Positions 38,372 through 46,472 of a stretch of 64,000 nt of DNA are shown here, in pieces (position 1 is the first letter of the stretch; each line of letters opens with the position of its first letter). The stretch is from Bacteroidota bacterium (GTDB lineage: Bacteria > Bacteroidota > Bacteroidia > B-17B0 > Aurantibacillaceae). Location: the NCBI GenBank assembly GCA_021156365.1, contig JAJNDK010000005.1, positions 1-64,000 on the forward strand. Direction: 5' to 3'. Made by a program: the position numbers and the translations under genes. Under the pieces are notes generated by a model that saw nothing but the letters and a program-made list of their open reading frames with translations, was not told the origin of the DNA and did no database searches.

Positions 38372-39904
38372 TTAATTATTCGCTATCTTGCTCACTGTTT
38401 TTCTGAGAACCGTTCCATCTTCGCAGATCAGCAGCAGCATATAGATTCCCTGCTCCAAAGTAGTAAGATCAAATCGCATATGTTCACCTTCCTTATTTGA
38501 TTTCAACTTTCGTTCCGCACCGGATAAATTGTAAATGTGAAAATCACAAATGTTTTTGGATGTTGATACGAACAGTGCATCCTGCGTCGGATTTGGAAAT
38601 ACCTTAAACACATCATTTTGCACCCCGGAATCCGGAATGCCCACACCGCCCTGGAATTCATAGGCACCCATGTCGATGGTATTTACAATACGAGGCTCAA
38701 ATTTCAAATCGGTTATCGTGACCGCTGATGCCATGCCCGCATCAATACAGGGAGAAGCAGCAGTAAGGGTAAATCCATCATCCGACGTGCGGAAAGTATT
38801 ATCCGCGCCATCGGGATCAATACTATTAGTGAAAAGCGGCGGAACACTTATCGTTCCTGCTGTGGAACCCGAAAGAACATGCGGAGCTGCCTGCCCGGAA
38901 AGATCGATATCCGAGAAGGCCGATTGCACGGTGCCAGTTCCGATAATATAAAACTGAGGGCCGGCCGGAGCTGTATTCCCATACAGAATCGATCCCTCCA
39001 GAAAAATATCCGAATTACCGGAAGCGCCCGAACCATTGTTATGTGTATCTGCAACAATAGCTCCGCCACCAGTACCCGCTGTATTTCCGTAAAACGTAGA
39101 ACCGCTGACATTCAAACTCACGTAACCGCCACCGCCACCCCAGCAATGGATAGCTCCTCCTGTAAGCGCTGCTTTATTATTAACGAATAAGCTGCCGACA
39201 ATACTTTGTGTCGCACTTCCTGCATAGGCGTAGTTATCGATCGCACCACCTGCAAGTGCAGAATCATTTTCAAAAACACAAAACGCAAAAAAAGAATCCA
39301 CTGATCCGGAATTGGAACCATGATTAAAAACAGCAGCGCCATACGTGGCCCGGTTGTTTCTGAAAATACAATAGCGAACATATACTATTGAAGCAGTTCC
39401 AAAGCCACCATAATTGTATATACCGGCCCCACCTTCATCAAAAGTGCCCGGGGTACCGGTCGCCATGCCATCTTCTATAGTAAAACCATCCAATACAGCA
39501 TTATTAAGTGAGTTATTAAAGATCACATGGTAACTATTGTCGGTGTGGGAAGGGGTTCCGATATTGCCCGACAAAATACTGTGCGGCGTTGTTGCGAGAT
39601 TGCGTTGCTGGAAACTTGTTTCAGTACCGTTAAAACCGCCACAAATATATACACCGCTTTTCATACTGAACGATGCAGAACGGTCGCCGGTAGTGGTAGG
39701 ATAATATGTGCCCTGTGCCACCCATACCTCATCTGCCGGAGCCGACTGATCAATTGCGGTCTGCAACGAAGTTCCCGGAAAGGCATTGGCCCAGCTGGCC
39801 CCGTTCATGCTACCGGCACCATTTACAGTTACATACCTCGTTATAGCAGAAAGGTTGTTTGCGAAAAACAAGAACAACAGGATGCAGGTTTTCAGGTGTT
39901 TCAT
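38372..39904 (-). CDS. T9SS-exported right-handed beta-helix protein
   Basis: 510 residues. Signal peptide 1-20; then 'RYVTVNGAGSMNGASWANAF' and 'LQTAIDQSAPADEVWVAQGTY', the opening of a parallel beta-helix. Coils with 'IFRNNRATYGAAVFNHG', 'GGAIDNYAY' and 'NTAGTGGGAIVAD' resemble the polymorphic outer-membrane protein (POMP) repeat GGAI. It ends in a T9SS type A tail (about 430-510: 'VFPNPTQDALFVS', 'GIYMLLLICEDG'). It is probably surface-anchored; glycan or cell adhesion is an inference. It lies 43 bases after the DUF5723 gene and is likely co-transcribed with it. Confidence 0.85.
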   Translation of the reverse strand: MKHLKTCILLFLFFANNLSAITRYVTVNGAGSMNGASWANAFPGTSLQTAIDQSAPADEVWVAQGTYYPTTTGDRSASFSMKSGVYICGGFNGTETSFQQRNLATTPHSILSGNIGTPSHTDNSYHVIFNNSLNNAVLDGFTIEDGMATGTPGTFDEGGAGIYNYGGFGTASIVYVRYCIFRNNRATYGAAVFNHGSNSGSVDSFFAFCVFENDSALAGGAIDNYAYAGSATQSIVGSLFVNNKAALTGGAIHCWGGGGGYVSLNVSGSTFYGNTAGTGGGAIVADTHNNGSGASGNSDIFLEGSILYGNTAPAGPQFYIIGTGTVQSAFSDIDLSGQAAPHVLSGSTAGTISVPPLFTNSIDPDGADNTFRTSDDGFTLTAASPCIDAGMASAVTITDLKFEPRIVNTIDMGAYEFQGGVGIPDSGVQNDVFKVFPNPTQDALFVSTSKNICDFHIYNLSGAERKLKSNKEGEHMRFDLTTLEQGIYMLLLICEDGTVLRKTVSKIANN

Positions 39905-39947
39905 CAGGCAGGGGTTTGGTTAAGAAATAAAAGTGTCTGCGTTCTTT

Positions 39948-41429
39948 TTAGAACCTGAAACGCATGAAGCCCGTACTCAGTGAAAGCGTCGGTCCTTTTT
40001 GTGTAAAGAAAGTGATAGCATCGCGGGAAGCAATACCTGCTTCGTACGAACCATCTTTGGCCGTGAAAATAATACCGAGTGGGATGGAGAATTTATAATT
40101 TCCACCGGTGATAAATCCTGCCTGGAGCTTCAGCCATTTCACCGGCATCACATCACCACCAAAACCGATGATCGGTTTTTTGACCTGCCCCGGTACATCC
40201 GGATCCAGTGGGAAAATACAATCCACACCTAATTCAGCCACTTTGCCGATCATGAAACTGGCTCCTGCCCTGAACACACCCGGCAGTGGCTGTTTGATGC
40301 TTTTTTGTCCTTCCATTTTCAACAAGCCTTCTTTCCCGAAAATATCTTTCATCTGCCCGAAGATATTGTAGTTCTTAAGTCCGTCATTGGTCGTGCTGAA
40401 CATGAGAGTATCCTTCACTTTGTAAACGTTCCCGTCCCAGGTGATGGAACCGGCGTTGATCAATGCGGCACCGATTTTCAATTTGTTCCAGATAATTACA
40501 TTCACGCCAAAGTCCAATCCGTATCCTTTACCTACCGTTTTCGGAAGCCCGCCCGATTGTTTGATCTGATTGGCCTGTGCTGCCGCTGTTCCATAATCGA
40601 TATCGAATGCAGGTGTGATCGAGCTATAGCCACTGAGGGTTTGCCCGTCGGATTTTACATTTACCAGTGCAAGTCCCTGCACGTATTTGAGCCCAATACC
40701 TGCATAAAGAGCAAAGAGGCTATCGCCGAAGATCCTTCTGCCGTATGAGAAATTATACTCACGCGTCCAGGTAAAATTCATTTCTGTTCCTTCAAGTACC
40801 TTTGACAGGAGTTTGGGAGCATTGGTATAACCCGATAAAACAAACTGAAGACTGTCAGGGTTCATATTCTCATAATTGCGGATCTGCGAAGTATCACCAG
40901 TAATAGAATTATAAACAGTGAGGGAATCAAATATCGTGGATACTTTCCCCATGAACAAAAGATCTGCTGTAGTTGTGCCCATTTTGCAATAGGCCTGGAA
41001 ATTATCATTTATCCGGAAGGCAAAACCACCCGCAACTTTATTGGTAAACGCTGCTCCTAATGAACCTGCATTGATATTTACGGTAAAGCCTGACTCGGCG
41101 AAGTTCCGTGCAGCATCTTTCTTTTGCTGAAGCGTAAAGCTTTGAGAAGCTCCCAACATATCTTTGGCCGCGCCACGCAATTCGGTTTTGCTGAGCGCAT
41201 CGGAATAAATGGAAGAGGTAATTTCCGCAAAGCCCAGTGCTACTTTTTTCTTCGGGTATTTCCAGTTCCAGCCGAGGTTGGCCGGATTGATACCGGTTGC
41301 CTGGTAATCGGTGGCAAAAGTAGTAGCGCCCCCATGGCCCGTATTACAAAAGGAACTGCCTTCATACTGGGCATACATTCCAACACTAAAGCCGGAGAAG
41401 GCAATTAAAGAGAGAACTATTTTTTTCAT
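39948..41429 (-). CDS. DUF5723-family predicted outer-membrane beta-barrel protein
   Basis: 493 residues: signal peptide 1-20 (ending GMYAQ), then 'YQATGINPANLGW', the N-terminal hallmark of DUF5723/PorV-like barrels, and alternating hydrophobic strands to a final aromatic residue ('STGFMRFRF'). The last Phe after alternating residues is a beta-barrel assembly signal. Proteins of this group are found only in Bacteroidota and have no defined reaction. Its neighbour downstream is T9SS cargo; a helper role in export is possible but not shown. Confidence 0.75.
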   Translation of the reverse strand: MKKIVLSLIAFSGFSVGMYAQYEGSSFCNTGHGGATTFATDYQATGINPANLGWNWKYPKKKVALGFAEITSSIYSDALSKTELRGAAKDMLGASQSFTLQQKKDAARNFAESGFTVNINAGSLGAAFTNKVAGGFAFRINDNFQAYCKMGTTTADLLFMGKVSTIFDSLTVYNSITGDTSQIRNYENMNPDSLQFVLSGYTNAPKLLSKVLEGTEMNFTWTREYNFSYGRRIFGDSLFALYAGIGLKYVQGLALVNVKSDGQTLSGYSSITPAFDIDYGTAAAQANQIKQSGGLPKTVGKGYGLDFGVNVIIWNKLKIGAALINAGSITWDGNVYKVKDTLMFSTTNDGLKNYNIFGQMKDIFGKEGLLKMEGQKSIKQPLPGVFRAGASFMIGKVAELGVDCIFPLDPDVPGQVKKPIIGFGGDVMPVKWLKLQAGFITGGNYKFSIPLGIIFTAKDGSYEAGIASRDAITFFTQKGPTLSLSTGFMRFRF

Positions 41430-41458
41430 GCGATAAGGGGGCTTGCTTGTTTATGGTA

Positions 41459-41486
41459 AAAATATAAAAAATATCATAAATTACAA
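41459..41486 (-). promoter_or_regulatory. Candidate promoter of the DUF5723 gene
   Basis: On the minus strand TTG (41486-41484), 17 bases, then TATATTTT (41466-41459), one mismatch to TAnnTTTG. It lies about 30 bases before the start. Confidence 0.35.
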
Positions 41487-41516
41487 TCCCCGGCTTCGCC
41501 CGATATTTAACAACCG

Positions 41517-42371
41517 CTATTTTGTAATGGCTGCCCGCAACGCAAATACCTGATCGCTGATGGATTTGAACTTCGCTTCGTCCAGGTCCTTCGGATCTTT
41601 TACAGCATCTATCTCCGCCTGGATCTTCGTAAGCGCTTCGATCAGCATCTGGTCTTCCTTTTTATCTTTGAATGCACCTAAGAGGTCGATCAGGTTCTTT
41701 AGATAAAAACGCTGATCCCACAGGTGCGAACGGATCCTGGTTTTGTAGACAGGCTCTTGTTCAATCGCATTAACCGAACAGATGATGTACAACGCCTCTA
41801 CCCAGCTACCCACAAAGATATGGGTTGCTGTTTGCACCCGCTCATTTGTACGCAGATAGGAATCCCCGTTTACATAGATCTCATCAATGATCTCCAGCAG
41901 GGAATCTTTGTTGTCGATGTTCGATTCCATACGCTGGCCCATCATCTGGTCGAAAGCGGATTTCAGACCAAGCGAATTGGCTTCCTGCATGGAGGTCTTC
42001 ACATATTTCATCACATCCGCACCCTGCTCGTTGGCAATGGCATAGGCCAGATCCAGGTTATAAACCCCGAGATTGCAGGCTTTGGAAAAATCGCTCGTAT
42101 ATGTTTTTACTTTTTTCACATCGTGCAGCATCACATTGTGGTAGGAAATCCCATAGGCCGAAAAATCGGTGATAAGCTGCACCGGTGAAGGAACATTGGC
42201 TACGGCAAAATCGAATTTGAATTTGATCTCCTCGTTTACCGTAACCGGCGTAGTGTCTATGGCTATTTTTGCGGTATCAGCACCGTTCAATTCCTCGCCG
42301 GATTTATCTCCGCCACAGGAAATCAGCAATACCGGCACGACAATCAATGCAACTTTGACAAATGCCTTCAT
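41517..42371 (-). CDS. Predicted lipoprotein, helical, function unknown
   Basis: 284 residues. 'VVPVLLISC' gives a lipobox with Cys19, so the protein is a periplasmic or outer-membrane lipoprotein. The mature part is mostly helical ('YGISYHNVMLHDVKKVKTYT', 'NLGVYNLDLAYAIANEQGAD') and ends in a charged helix with 'IQAEIDAVKDPKDLDEAKF'. No domain was recognised, but the composition is that of a well-conserved Bacteroidota protein. It is divergent from the ECF sigma gene across 107 bases that hold a good promoter for this gene. Confidence 0.75.
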   Translation of the reverse strand: MKAFVKVALIVVPVLLISCGGDKSGEELNGADTAKIAIDTTPVTVNEEIKFKFDFAVANVPSPVQLITDFSAYGISYHNVMLHDVKKVKTYTSDFSKACNLGVYNLDLAYAIANEQGADVMKYVKTSMQEANSLGLKSAFDQMMGQRMESNIDNKDSLLEIIDEIYVNGDSYLRTNERVQTATHIFVGSWVEALYIICSVNAIEQEPVYKTRIRSHLWDQRFYLKNLIDLLGAFKDKKEDQMLIEALTKIQAEIDAVKDPKDLDEAKFKSISDQVFALRAAITK

Positions 42372-42387
42372 TTTTTAGGGTTTATGG

Positions 42388-42416
42388 CAAATATACTCAT
42401 AGCTAAGCAAATACAA
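42388..42416 (-). promoter_or_regulatory. Promoter of the lipoprotein gene
   Basis: On the minus strand TTG (42416-42414), an 18-base spacer, then TATATTTG (42395-42388): a full match to the Bacteroidota -33/-7 consensus. It lies 17 bases before the start codon. Confidence 0.6.
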
Positions 42417-42478
42417 AATAAATTTAAAGCCGTTAAACCTTTGCCTTTTTGTTGCATCTTAGTGTACGTAAAGCGCTT

Positions 42479-43027
42479 ATGTCGGAAACAGAAGATAGTG
42501 AGATCCTGAAACAGTTTTCGGTTGCGGAAACACGTAACCAGGCTTTTACCCTGCTCGTAAATAAATACAAGCGCAGGCTGTACTGGCATATCCGGAAAAT
42601 TGTGGTGGACCACGATGATACCGACGATGCTCTGCAGGTAACATTTATTAAAGCCTGGAAAGGGCTGGACAATTTCAAACAGGAATCGCAATTGTTTACC
42701 TGGCTGTACCGGATAGCGACCAACGAAGCACTGAATACATTGCGCCAGAAAAACAAGCTCAACAGTACGTCGATCCATCCGATCGAGTATCAGCTGAGCA
42801 AATCGCTCGAAAGCGACCATTTTTTTAAAGGCGATGAGATCGAAATGAAATTGCAGCAGGCTATTCTGACACTGCCCGAAAAGCAGCGGATCGTATTCAA
42901 TATGCGGTATTATGATGAGACTCCATATGAGCAAATGTCGCAGATACTGGACACATCGGTAGGCGCGTTGAAAGCCTCCTATCATCATGCGGCAAAAAAA
43001 GTGGAAGATTTTTTAGTGAATAATTAA
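42479..43027 (+). CDS. ECF-type RNA polymerase sigma factor
   Basis: 182 residues from the ATG at 42479; a TTG 30 bases upstream is less likely because the ATG gives the usual short ECF N terminus. Region 2 is at about residues 25-92 ('DDTDDALQVTFIKAWKGL' and 'LFTWLYRIATNEALNTLRQ') and region 4 at about 125-175 ('LPEKQRIVFNMRYYDETPYE' and 'ALKASYHHAAKKVEDFL'). It directs RNA polymerase to a small regulon. The next gene, 30 bases downstream, encodes a one-helix membrane protein suited to be its anti-sigma factor, and the third gene encodes a periplasmic Spy-like protein, together forming an envelope-stress type operon. Confidence 0.93.
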   Translation: MSETEDSEILKQFSVAETRNQAFTLLVNKYKRRLYWHIRKIVVDHDDTDDALQVTFIKAWKGLDNFKQESQLFTWLYRIATNEALNTLRQKNKLNSTSIHPIEYQLSKSLESDHFFKGDEIEMKLQQAILTLPEKQRIVFNMRYYDETPYEQMSQILDTSVGALKASYHHAAKKVEDFLVNN

Positions 43028-43057
43028 ACTTTATTGTTTTTTTAGCATCCAAGAAAC

Positions 43058-43630
43058 GTGAACGAAAAAGATAAGATACCAGGAAATGACCGGGAAAACT
43101 ACCGGGATAATTTCGGCCTGCCGGAAGGATACTTTGATTCGTTCAACCAGCGCCTGCTGGCAAGGATCGAACAGGAAGAGGAACTGAAAGAATTTCCGGT
43201 GCTCAGCGCTATTCCTAAAACTCAAGCTTTTATCACGCCTGAAAACTATTTTGATTCCATTGAGCAGAGAATAAACGAAAGGATCGGGCAGGAGGCAAAA
43301 GTTGTTTCCCTGGGGACGAGGATCGCTAAATACAAATACGCCATCGCTGCAGTATTTGTGCTCCTGATCGGCACAGGTGTTTTCTTTCGCTTCTATAAAA
43401 ACACAGAAGTTGTAAAAACAGATACCGCTTGCATGGAGCTGGCCTGCCTCACCAAAGAAGAGATTACCAGCAGCCCCTATTTTAACCAGATCAGCCTGGG
43501 CGAATTGGAATCTGTTGCAGGACAAGATATCCAAGACTCACTGAATGCGGAGATCAATAAAGATTTGATCAACGAGCTCCTGCAAAACCCGGATGACCTC
43601 AACCTGAACGAAGATGATCTTGAACTTTAA
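43058..43630 (+). CDS. Putative membrane-anchored anti-sigma factor
   Basis: 190 residues, GTG start at 43058 (no better ATG follows). The cytoplasmic N terminus has two related segments, 'GLPEGYFDSFNQRLLARIEQ' and 'ITPENYFDSIEQRINERIGQ', then one membrane helix (about residues 106-124) and a periplasmic acidic tail rich in Asp/Glu/Asn. It lacks the ZAS zinc motif (HxxxCxxC). Its place between an ECF sigma gene and a Spy-like gene supports an anti-sigma role; this is inference from position and topology. Confidence 0.7.
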   Translation: MNEKDKIPGNDRENYRDNFGLPEGYFDSFNQRLLARIEQEEELKEFPVLSAIPKTQAFITPENYFDSIEQRINERIGQEAKVVSLGTRIAKYKYAIAAVFVLLIGTGVFFRFYKNTEVVKTDTACMELACLTKEEITSSPYFNQISLGELESVAGQDIQDSLNAEINKDLINELLQNPDDLNLNEDDLEL

Positions 43631-43637
43631 AAAAACG

Positions 43638-44120
43638 ATGAAGATGAAAACGATAAAAACACTCTTACTTGTATGGATACTTGCTTTAAGCAGCGCTGCC
43701 CTCTTAGCACAGGAACCCGGAAAACCTATACAGGAGAACCCTAAAAAAGGTGAGAGAAAAGAAAAGGTAGAGGCGTTGCGGGTTGCATATATCACCAAAG
43801 AATTGGATCTGTCGGAAGCTGAAGCACAAACATTCTGGCCGGTATATAATGAGTACCACAAAAAGGTGGAAGGAATGCGCAAGGAATTCAAACAGAAATA
43901 CAACAAGCAAACCAATTACAATTTTGCTACCGACAAAGAGGCGGAGGACTACATCAATGCAGACATCCAAATGAAGGTGCAGGAGGCGGAGCTGATAAAA
44001 ACATATTACGAGAAGATCAAAAAAGTGCTGCCGGTGAAAAAAGTAGCCAAACTAAGGCACGCAGAGGACAGTTTCCGGCAGGAATTACTGAAGCAGATCA
44101 AGAATAAAATGGGAGAGTGA
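43638..44120 (+). CDS. Periplasmic Spy/CpxP-like protein ('sensor of ECF sigma factor' type)
   Basis: 160 residues from the ATG at 43638; an earlier ATG at 43614 overlaps the upstream gene and would spoil the signal peptide. Signal peptide about residues 1-24 (ending LLAQ). The mature part is a long charged helical hairpin with 'ELDLSEAEAQTFWPVYNEYH', the LTxxQ-like motif of Spy/CpxP periplasmic chaperones, and many Lys/Glu. In Bacteroidota such genes commonly follow ECF sigma/anti-sigma pairs. It may monitor periplasmic folding or metals. A terminator follows 27 bases after the stop. Confidence 0.78.
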   Translation: MKMKTIKTLLLVWILALSSAALLAQEPGKPIQENPKKGERKEKVEALRVAYITKELDLSEAEAQTFWPVYNEYHKKVEGMRKEFKQKYNKQTNYNFATDKEAEDYINADIQMKVQEAELIKTYYEKIKKVLPVKKVAKLRHAEDSFRQELLKQIKNKMGE

Positions 44121-44146
44121 TGTTAGGGTTGCGATTCCCAAATGAG

Positions 44147-44181
44147 AACCATTCCGCCTACCAGTGGAGTGGTTTTTTTAT
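44147..44181 (+). terminator. Terminator of the ECF sigma operon
   Basis: AACCATTCCGC pairs with GTGGAGTGGTT (two wobble pairs) around CTACCA and runs into seven T. Confidence 0.75.
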
Positions 44182-44214
44182 TTATACTCCATATAGCTCC
44201 GGAGTAAATGCCAG

Positions 44215-44335
44215 ACACAGATTTCGCTGATGCCGCAGATATTAGTGAAGCGTATAATTAACACGGCCCGGATAGTTATCGGGGCTGCGAAATAACAACT
44301 AATTATTAATTAAGGTATATCTGCGCAATCTGTGA
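44215..44335. repeat. Imperfect inverted repeat in intergenic DNA
   Basis: The left arm ACACAGATTTCGCTGATGCCGCAGATATT (44215-44243; the sequence is given here only to its key words CACAGATT and GCAGATAT) is imperfectly complementary to ATATCTGCGCAATCTGTG (44316-44333), about 72 bases apart; TTCGCTGA (44223-44230) also recurs as TCAGCGAA at 44343-44350. It has no coding potential. The rest of the 44182-44455 gap holds only this and the next promoter. Confidence 0.45.
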
Positions 44336-44401
44336 ACTATTCTCAGCGAAGCTAAATCCTGCCTGTTTTCAAACTAATGTACTGCCCATCGGAGCGACAT
44401 C

Positions 44402-44432
44402 TTGCTTATCTATCTTGTTTTTTGTATATTTG
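44402..44432 (+). promoter_or_regulatory. Promoter of the small secreted-protein gene
   Basis: TTG (44402-44404), a 20-base spacer, then TATATTTG (44425-44432): a full match to the Bacteroidota promoter consensus, 23 bases before the ATG. Confidence 0.6.
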
Positions 44433-44455
44433 ATTAAACCCCTAATCCCCTGATC

Positions 44456-44788
44456 ATGAAAAAAACAGCAGTACTTCTTATTCTGTCTTTATTTACGCTG
44501 GTAATGGAGGCACAAACCTCGAAGCTTGAAGTTCAGACCATGTTAACCGGATTGAGCATGAAAGATATGCAGGATATCTTTTTGATCCGCACCCGGAAAC
44601 ACGATGGAGCAACGCAGGGCTGGTTCGAGAAATACGAGAAATTAGATCCGAAAACCTGTAAGATCACCTATAATGATAATTCCATGTTCATGGAAGGTAC
44701 CAGTTATTCCACATTGATCCCATACGATAAGATCAAGCTGATATTTGTTAAGAAGAACGAATACATTTCTATTGAATTAATCGATTAG
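44456..44788 (+). CDS. Small secreted hypothetical protein
   Basis: 110 residues with a signal peptide (about 1-19, ending MEAQ). The mature part is about 90 residues, begins 'TSKLEVQTMLTGLSMKDMQD' and ends in beta-like 'IKLIFVKKNEYISIELID'. There are no catalytic motifs; the single Cys is in 'KTCKITYND'. Family not recognised. It is a single-gene unit with its own consensus promoter and is convergent with the GNAT gene. Confidence 0.65.
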   Translation: MKKTAVLLILSLFTLVMEAQTSKLEVQTMLTGLSMKDMQDIFLIRTRKHDGATQGWFEKYEKLDPKTCKITYNDNSMFMEGTSYSTLIPYDKIKLIFVKKNEYISIELID

Positions 44789-44803
44789 AAAAAAACAGTT
44801 CTT

Positions 44804-45331
44804 TTAGTTGATCCAATCCTTTTTCTCTATCCTGTATATACAATTCAGGTTGTTCTGTTCGCCGTAATAGGCAACTAGCTCTTCACCCGTTTTTTTTGCA
44901 CCGAGCTTTTCAATGGCGGTTTGCGATCGGATATTCTGCGCACCGATGTGGAACAGAACCGCATCCACAAACTGAAAGGTATGAGCGAGCATCAATTGTT
45001 TCATGGCAGGGTTGTAGGTTCCGCCCCAGAATTTCCTTCCTAAAAAAGTGTAGCCGATAAGGATCTCATTCTTCTCTTCATGGTAATCATAAAAGCGGGA
45101 GCTGCCGATCACTTCGCCGGTTTTCGCATCCTTCGCCAGGAAAGCCCTGCCCGATTCCATCGCACCTTTGAAAAAATTTCCGAATATTTCGCGTTGATAC
45201 CGGTTCTTGTTCGGATGCTGTTCCCACACGAGGGGATCGGAAGCAACTTTGTATAAAGCTTCAAAGTCATTTTCCTTCAGTGGTTGAAGGATCACTGTTT
45301 CGTTTTGGAGAATGGGTTGAAGGATAAACAT
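44804..45331 (-). CDS. GNAT-family N-acetyltransferase
   Basis: 175 residues. The order of elements is that of GNAT (Acetyltransf_3) enzymes: 'VILQPLKENDFEALYKVASD' at the N terminus, 'GEVIGSSRFYDYHEEKNEIL' as the central strands, 'IGYTFLGRKFWGGTYNPAMK' leading into the acetyl-CoA helix, and 'IRSQTAIEKLGAKKTGEE' as the motif B region. It is a cytoplasmic enzyme that transfers acetyl from acetyl-CoA to an amine; resemblance to ribosomal-protein acetyltransferases is only general. Its start is one base after the stop of the 129-residue membrane protein gene, so the two form an operon. Confidence 0.85.
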   Translation of the reverse strand: MFILQPILQNETVILQPLKENDFEALYKVASDPLVWEQHPNKNRYQREIFGNFFKGAMESGRAFLAKDAKTGEVIGSSRFYDYHEEKNEILIGYTFLGRKFWGGTYNPAMKQLMLAHTFQFVDAVLFHIGAQNIRSQTAIEKLGAKKTGEELVAYYGEQNNLNCIYRIEKKDWIN

Positions 45332-45332
45332 C

Positions 45333-45722
45333 TTATTTCGTTTTTTGTTTTGGAAGATATTCTCTGATCAAATTATACAGGCCATACAAAATTGCACACG
45401 CGCCTATAAACGTTGTGCCAATACCCCTTAAAAAAAACAAAAAGATACTGAGTCCCAAACCTCCTGCGATCCAAAGAACCGCAACGGTGATCCTGCTCTT
45501 CCTGGTTTCTTCGTTATTTTTCCTGATTTCCTTTTCCAGCATTTCATCGATCAGATCTTCATTTGCCAGCAATTGCTCTATGTCCACTTTTCGCTCCCGC
45601 AGAATAGCCTCCGCATCTTTTAGGGCCTTATAATCATATTGGTGCTGATTGACGGTAACCATTTCGAAAAGATACCGATCTGACTTTTCTTTAAGCACTT
45701 CTCTGTATCCAAAATCTTCCAT
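45333..45722 (-). CDS. Hypothetical small membrane protein
   Basis: 129 residues. The N-terminal 70 residues are charged and helical ('ALKDAEAILRERKVDIEQLL'), similar to the helical start of RDD-adjacent or DUF-type membrane proteins; two membrane helices follow (about 79-98 and 103-118). No family was recognised. It is upstream of, and one base apart from, the GNAT gene, so they are co-transcribed. Confidence 0.6.
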   Translation of the reverse strand: MEDFGYREVLKEKSDRYLFEMVTVNQHQYDYKALKDAEAILRERKVDIEQLLANEDLIDEMLEKEIRKNNEETRKSRITVAVLWIAGGLGLSIFLFFLRGIGTTFIGACAILYGLYNLIREYLPKQKTK

Positions 45723-45744
45723 TAACTCTGCTATAAATTGCTCA

Positions 45745-45772
45745 TAAATATACTATACTCCACGTGTAACAA
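45745..45772 (-). promoter_or_regulatory. Candidate promoter of the membrane protein-GNAT operon
   Basis: On the minus strand TTG (45772-45770), 17 bases, then TATATTTA (45752-45745), one mismatch to TAnnTTTG; about 22 bases before the start codon. Confidence 0.35.
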
Positions 45773-45893
45773 TAATCCATAGGAGATTTCCTTACGAATT
45801 TACAGTTTATGCCAGCGAATATCAAATGCCAGCGTACAATATATCTATTAAGTATACAGATCACTTATCTTCGTCACCACTATTTTAAAATCC

Positions 45894-46466
45894 ATGAAAA
45901 AAATCATTTTTGCCCTCGTGCTGCTGCCTGCGCTTTTTCTGATCCCTTCTTCCTGCAAAAAAGGAGAAGATGATCCTTTTATTTCCCTGCGCTCGCGTAA
46001 ATCGAGGATCGCGAAAGAATGGATGTGCAGTTCCTTCACCGGACGGCTTACATCTGTGGAATCAGGCAATACTTACGTAGGAGGACTGAACTATTCGGGC
46101 TCTACTTTAACTGTTAGTGAGACGAACTATCCTACCTACTATGTTCCCTATTCTTTACGGATACGGTTTGACAAAGACGGTAAATTTACTGCTACCGAAC
46201 TGTACGATTCGGAATCGATCTATGTGGAAGGCACCTGGAATTTTACGGGAAAGATCGGTGAAGAAAAGAACAAGGAATCCGTTTCCATTACCATTACGAG
46301 ATCAATAGGATCAGGCACGGACGGACTCTTTATGCTCACCGGGAATACAACAGTATATCATATCAAAGAGCTGCGCAAAGACGAACTTGTATTGACTACT
46401 GATAGTTATAGCTATACAGACGGAGCAGATCATTCCCAACTGGTTGGAGAATTTGCTTTTAAATAA
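45894..46466 (+). CDS. Predicted lipoprotein with lipocalin-like composition
   Basis: 190 residues. 'FLIPSSC' gives a lipobox with Cys at about 19, followed by 'KKGEDDPFISLRSRKSRIAK', an N terminus seen in many small Bacteroidota lipoproteins. The mature part alternates beta strands: 'YSLRIRFDKDGKFTATE', 'GTWNFTGKIG', 'VSITITRS', 'YHIKELRKDELVL', which is the pattern of lipocalin-like domains. It is an envelope protein of unknown role. It is convergent, 6 bases apart, with the next gene. Confidence 0.7.
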   Translation: MKKIIFALVLLPALFLIPSSCKKGEDDPFISLRSRKSRIAKEWMCSSFTGRLTSVESGNTYVGGLNYSGSTLTVSETNYPTYYVPYSLRIRFDKDGKFTATELYDSESIYVEGTWNFTGKIGEEKNKESVSITITRSIGSGTDGLFMLTGNTTVYHIKELRKDELVLTTDSYSYTDGADHSQLVGEFAFK

Positions 46467-46472
46467 GCCGTA

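Noticed and set aside
42368-42988. A 206-codon minus-strand frame opposite the ECF sigma factor gene.
   Set aside because: It is antisense to a gene with clear sigma regions 2 and 4, and its translation has no recognisable motif.
43031-43534. A 167-codon minus-strand frame opposite the anti-sigma candidate.
   Set aside because: Antisense to a gene in a conserved operon context; Phe/Cys-rich translation typical of shadow frames.
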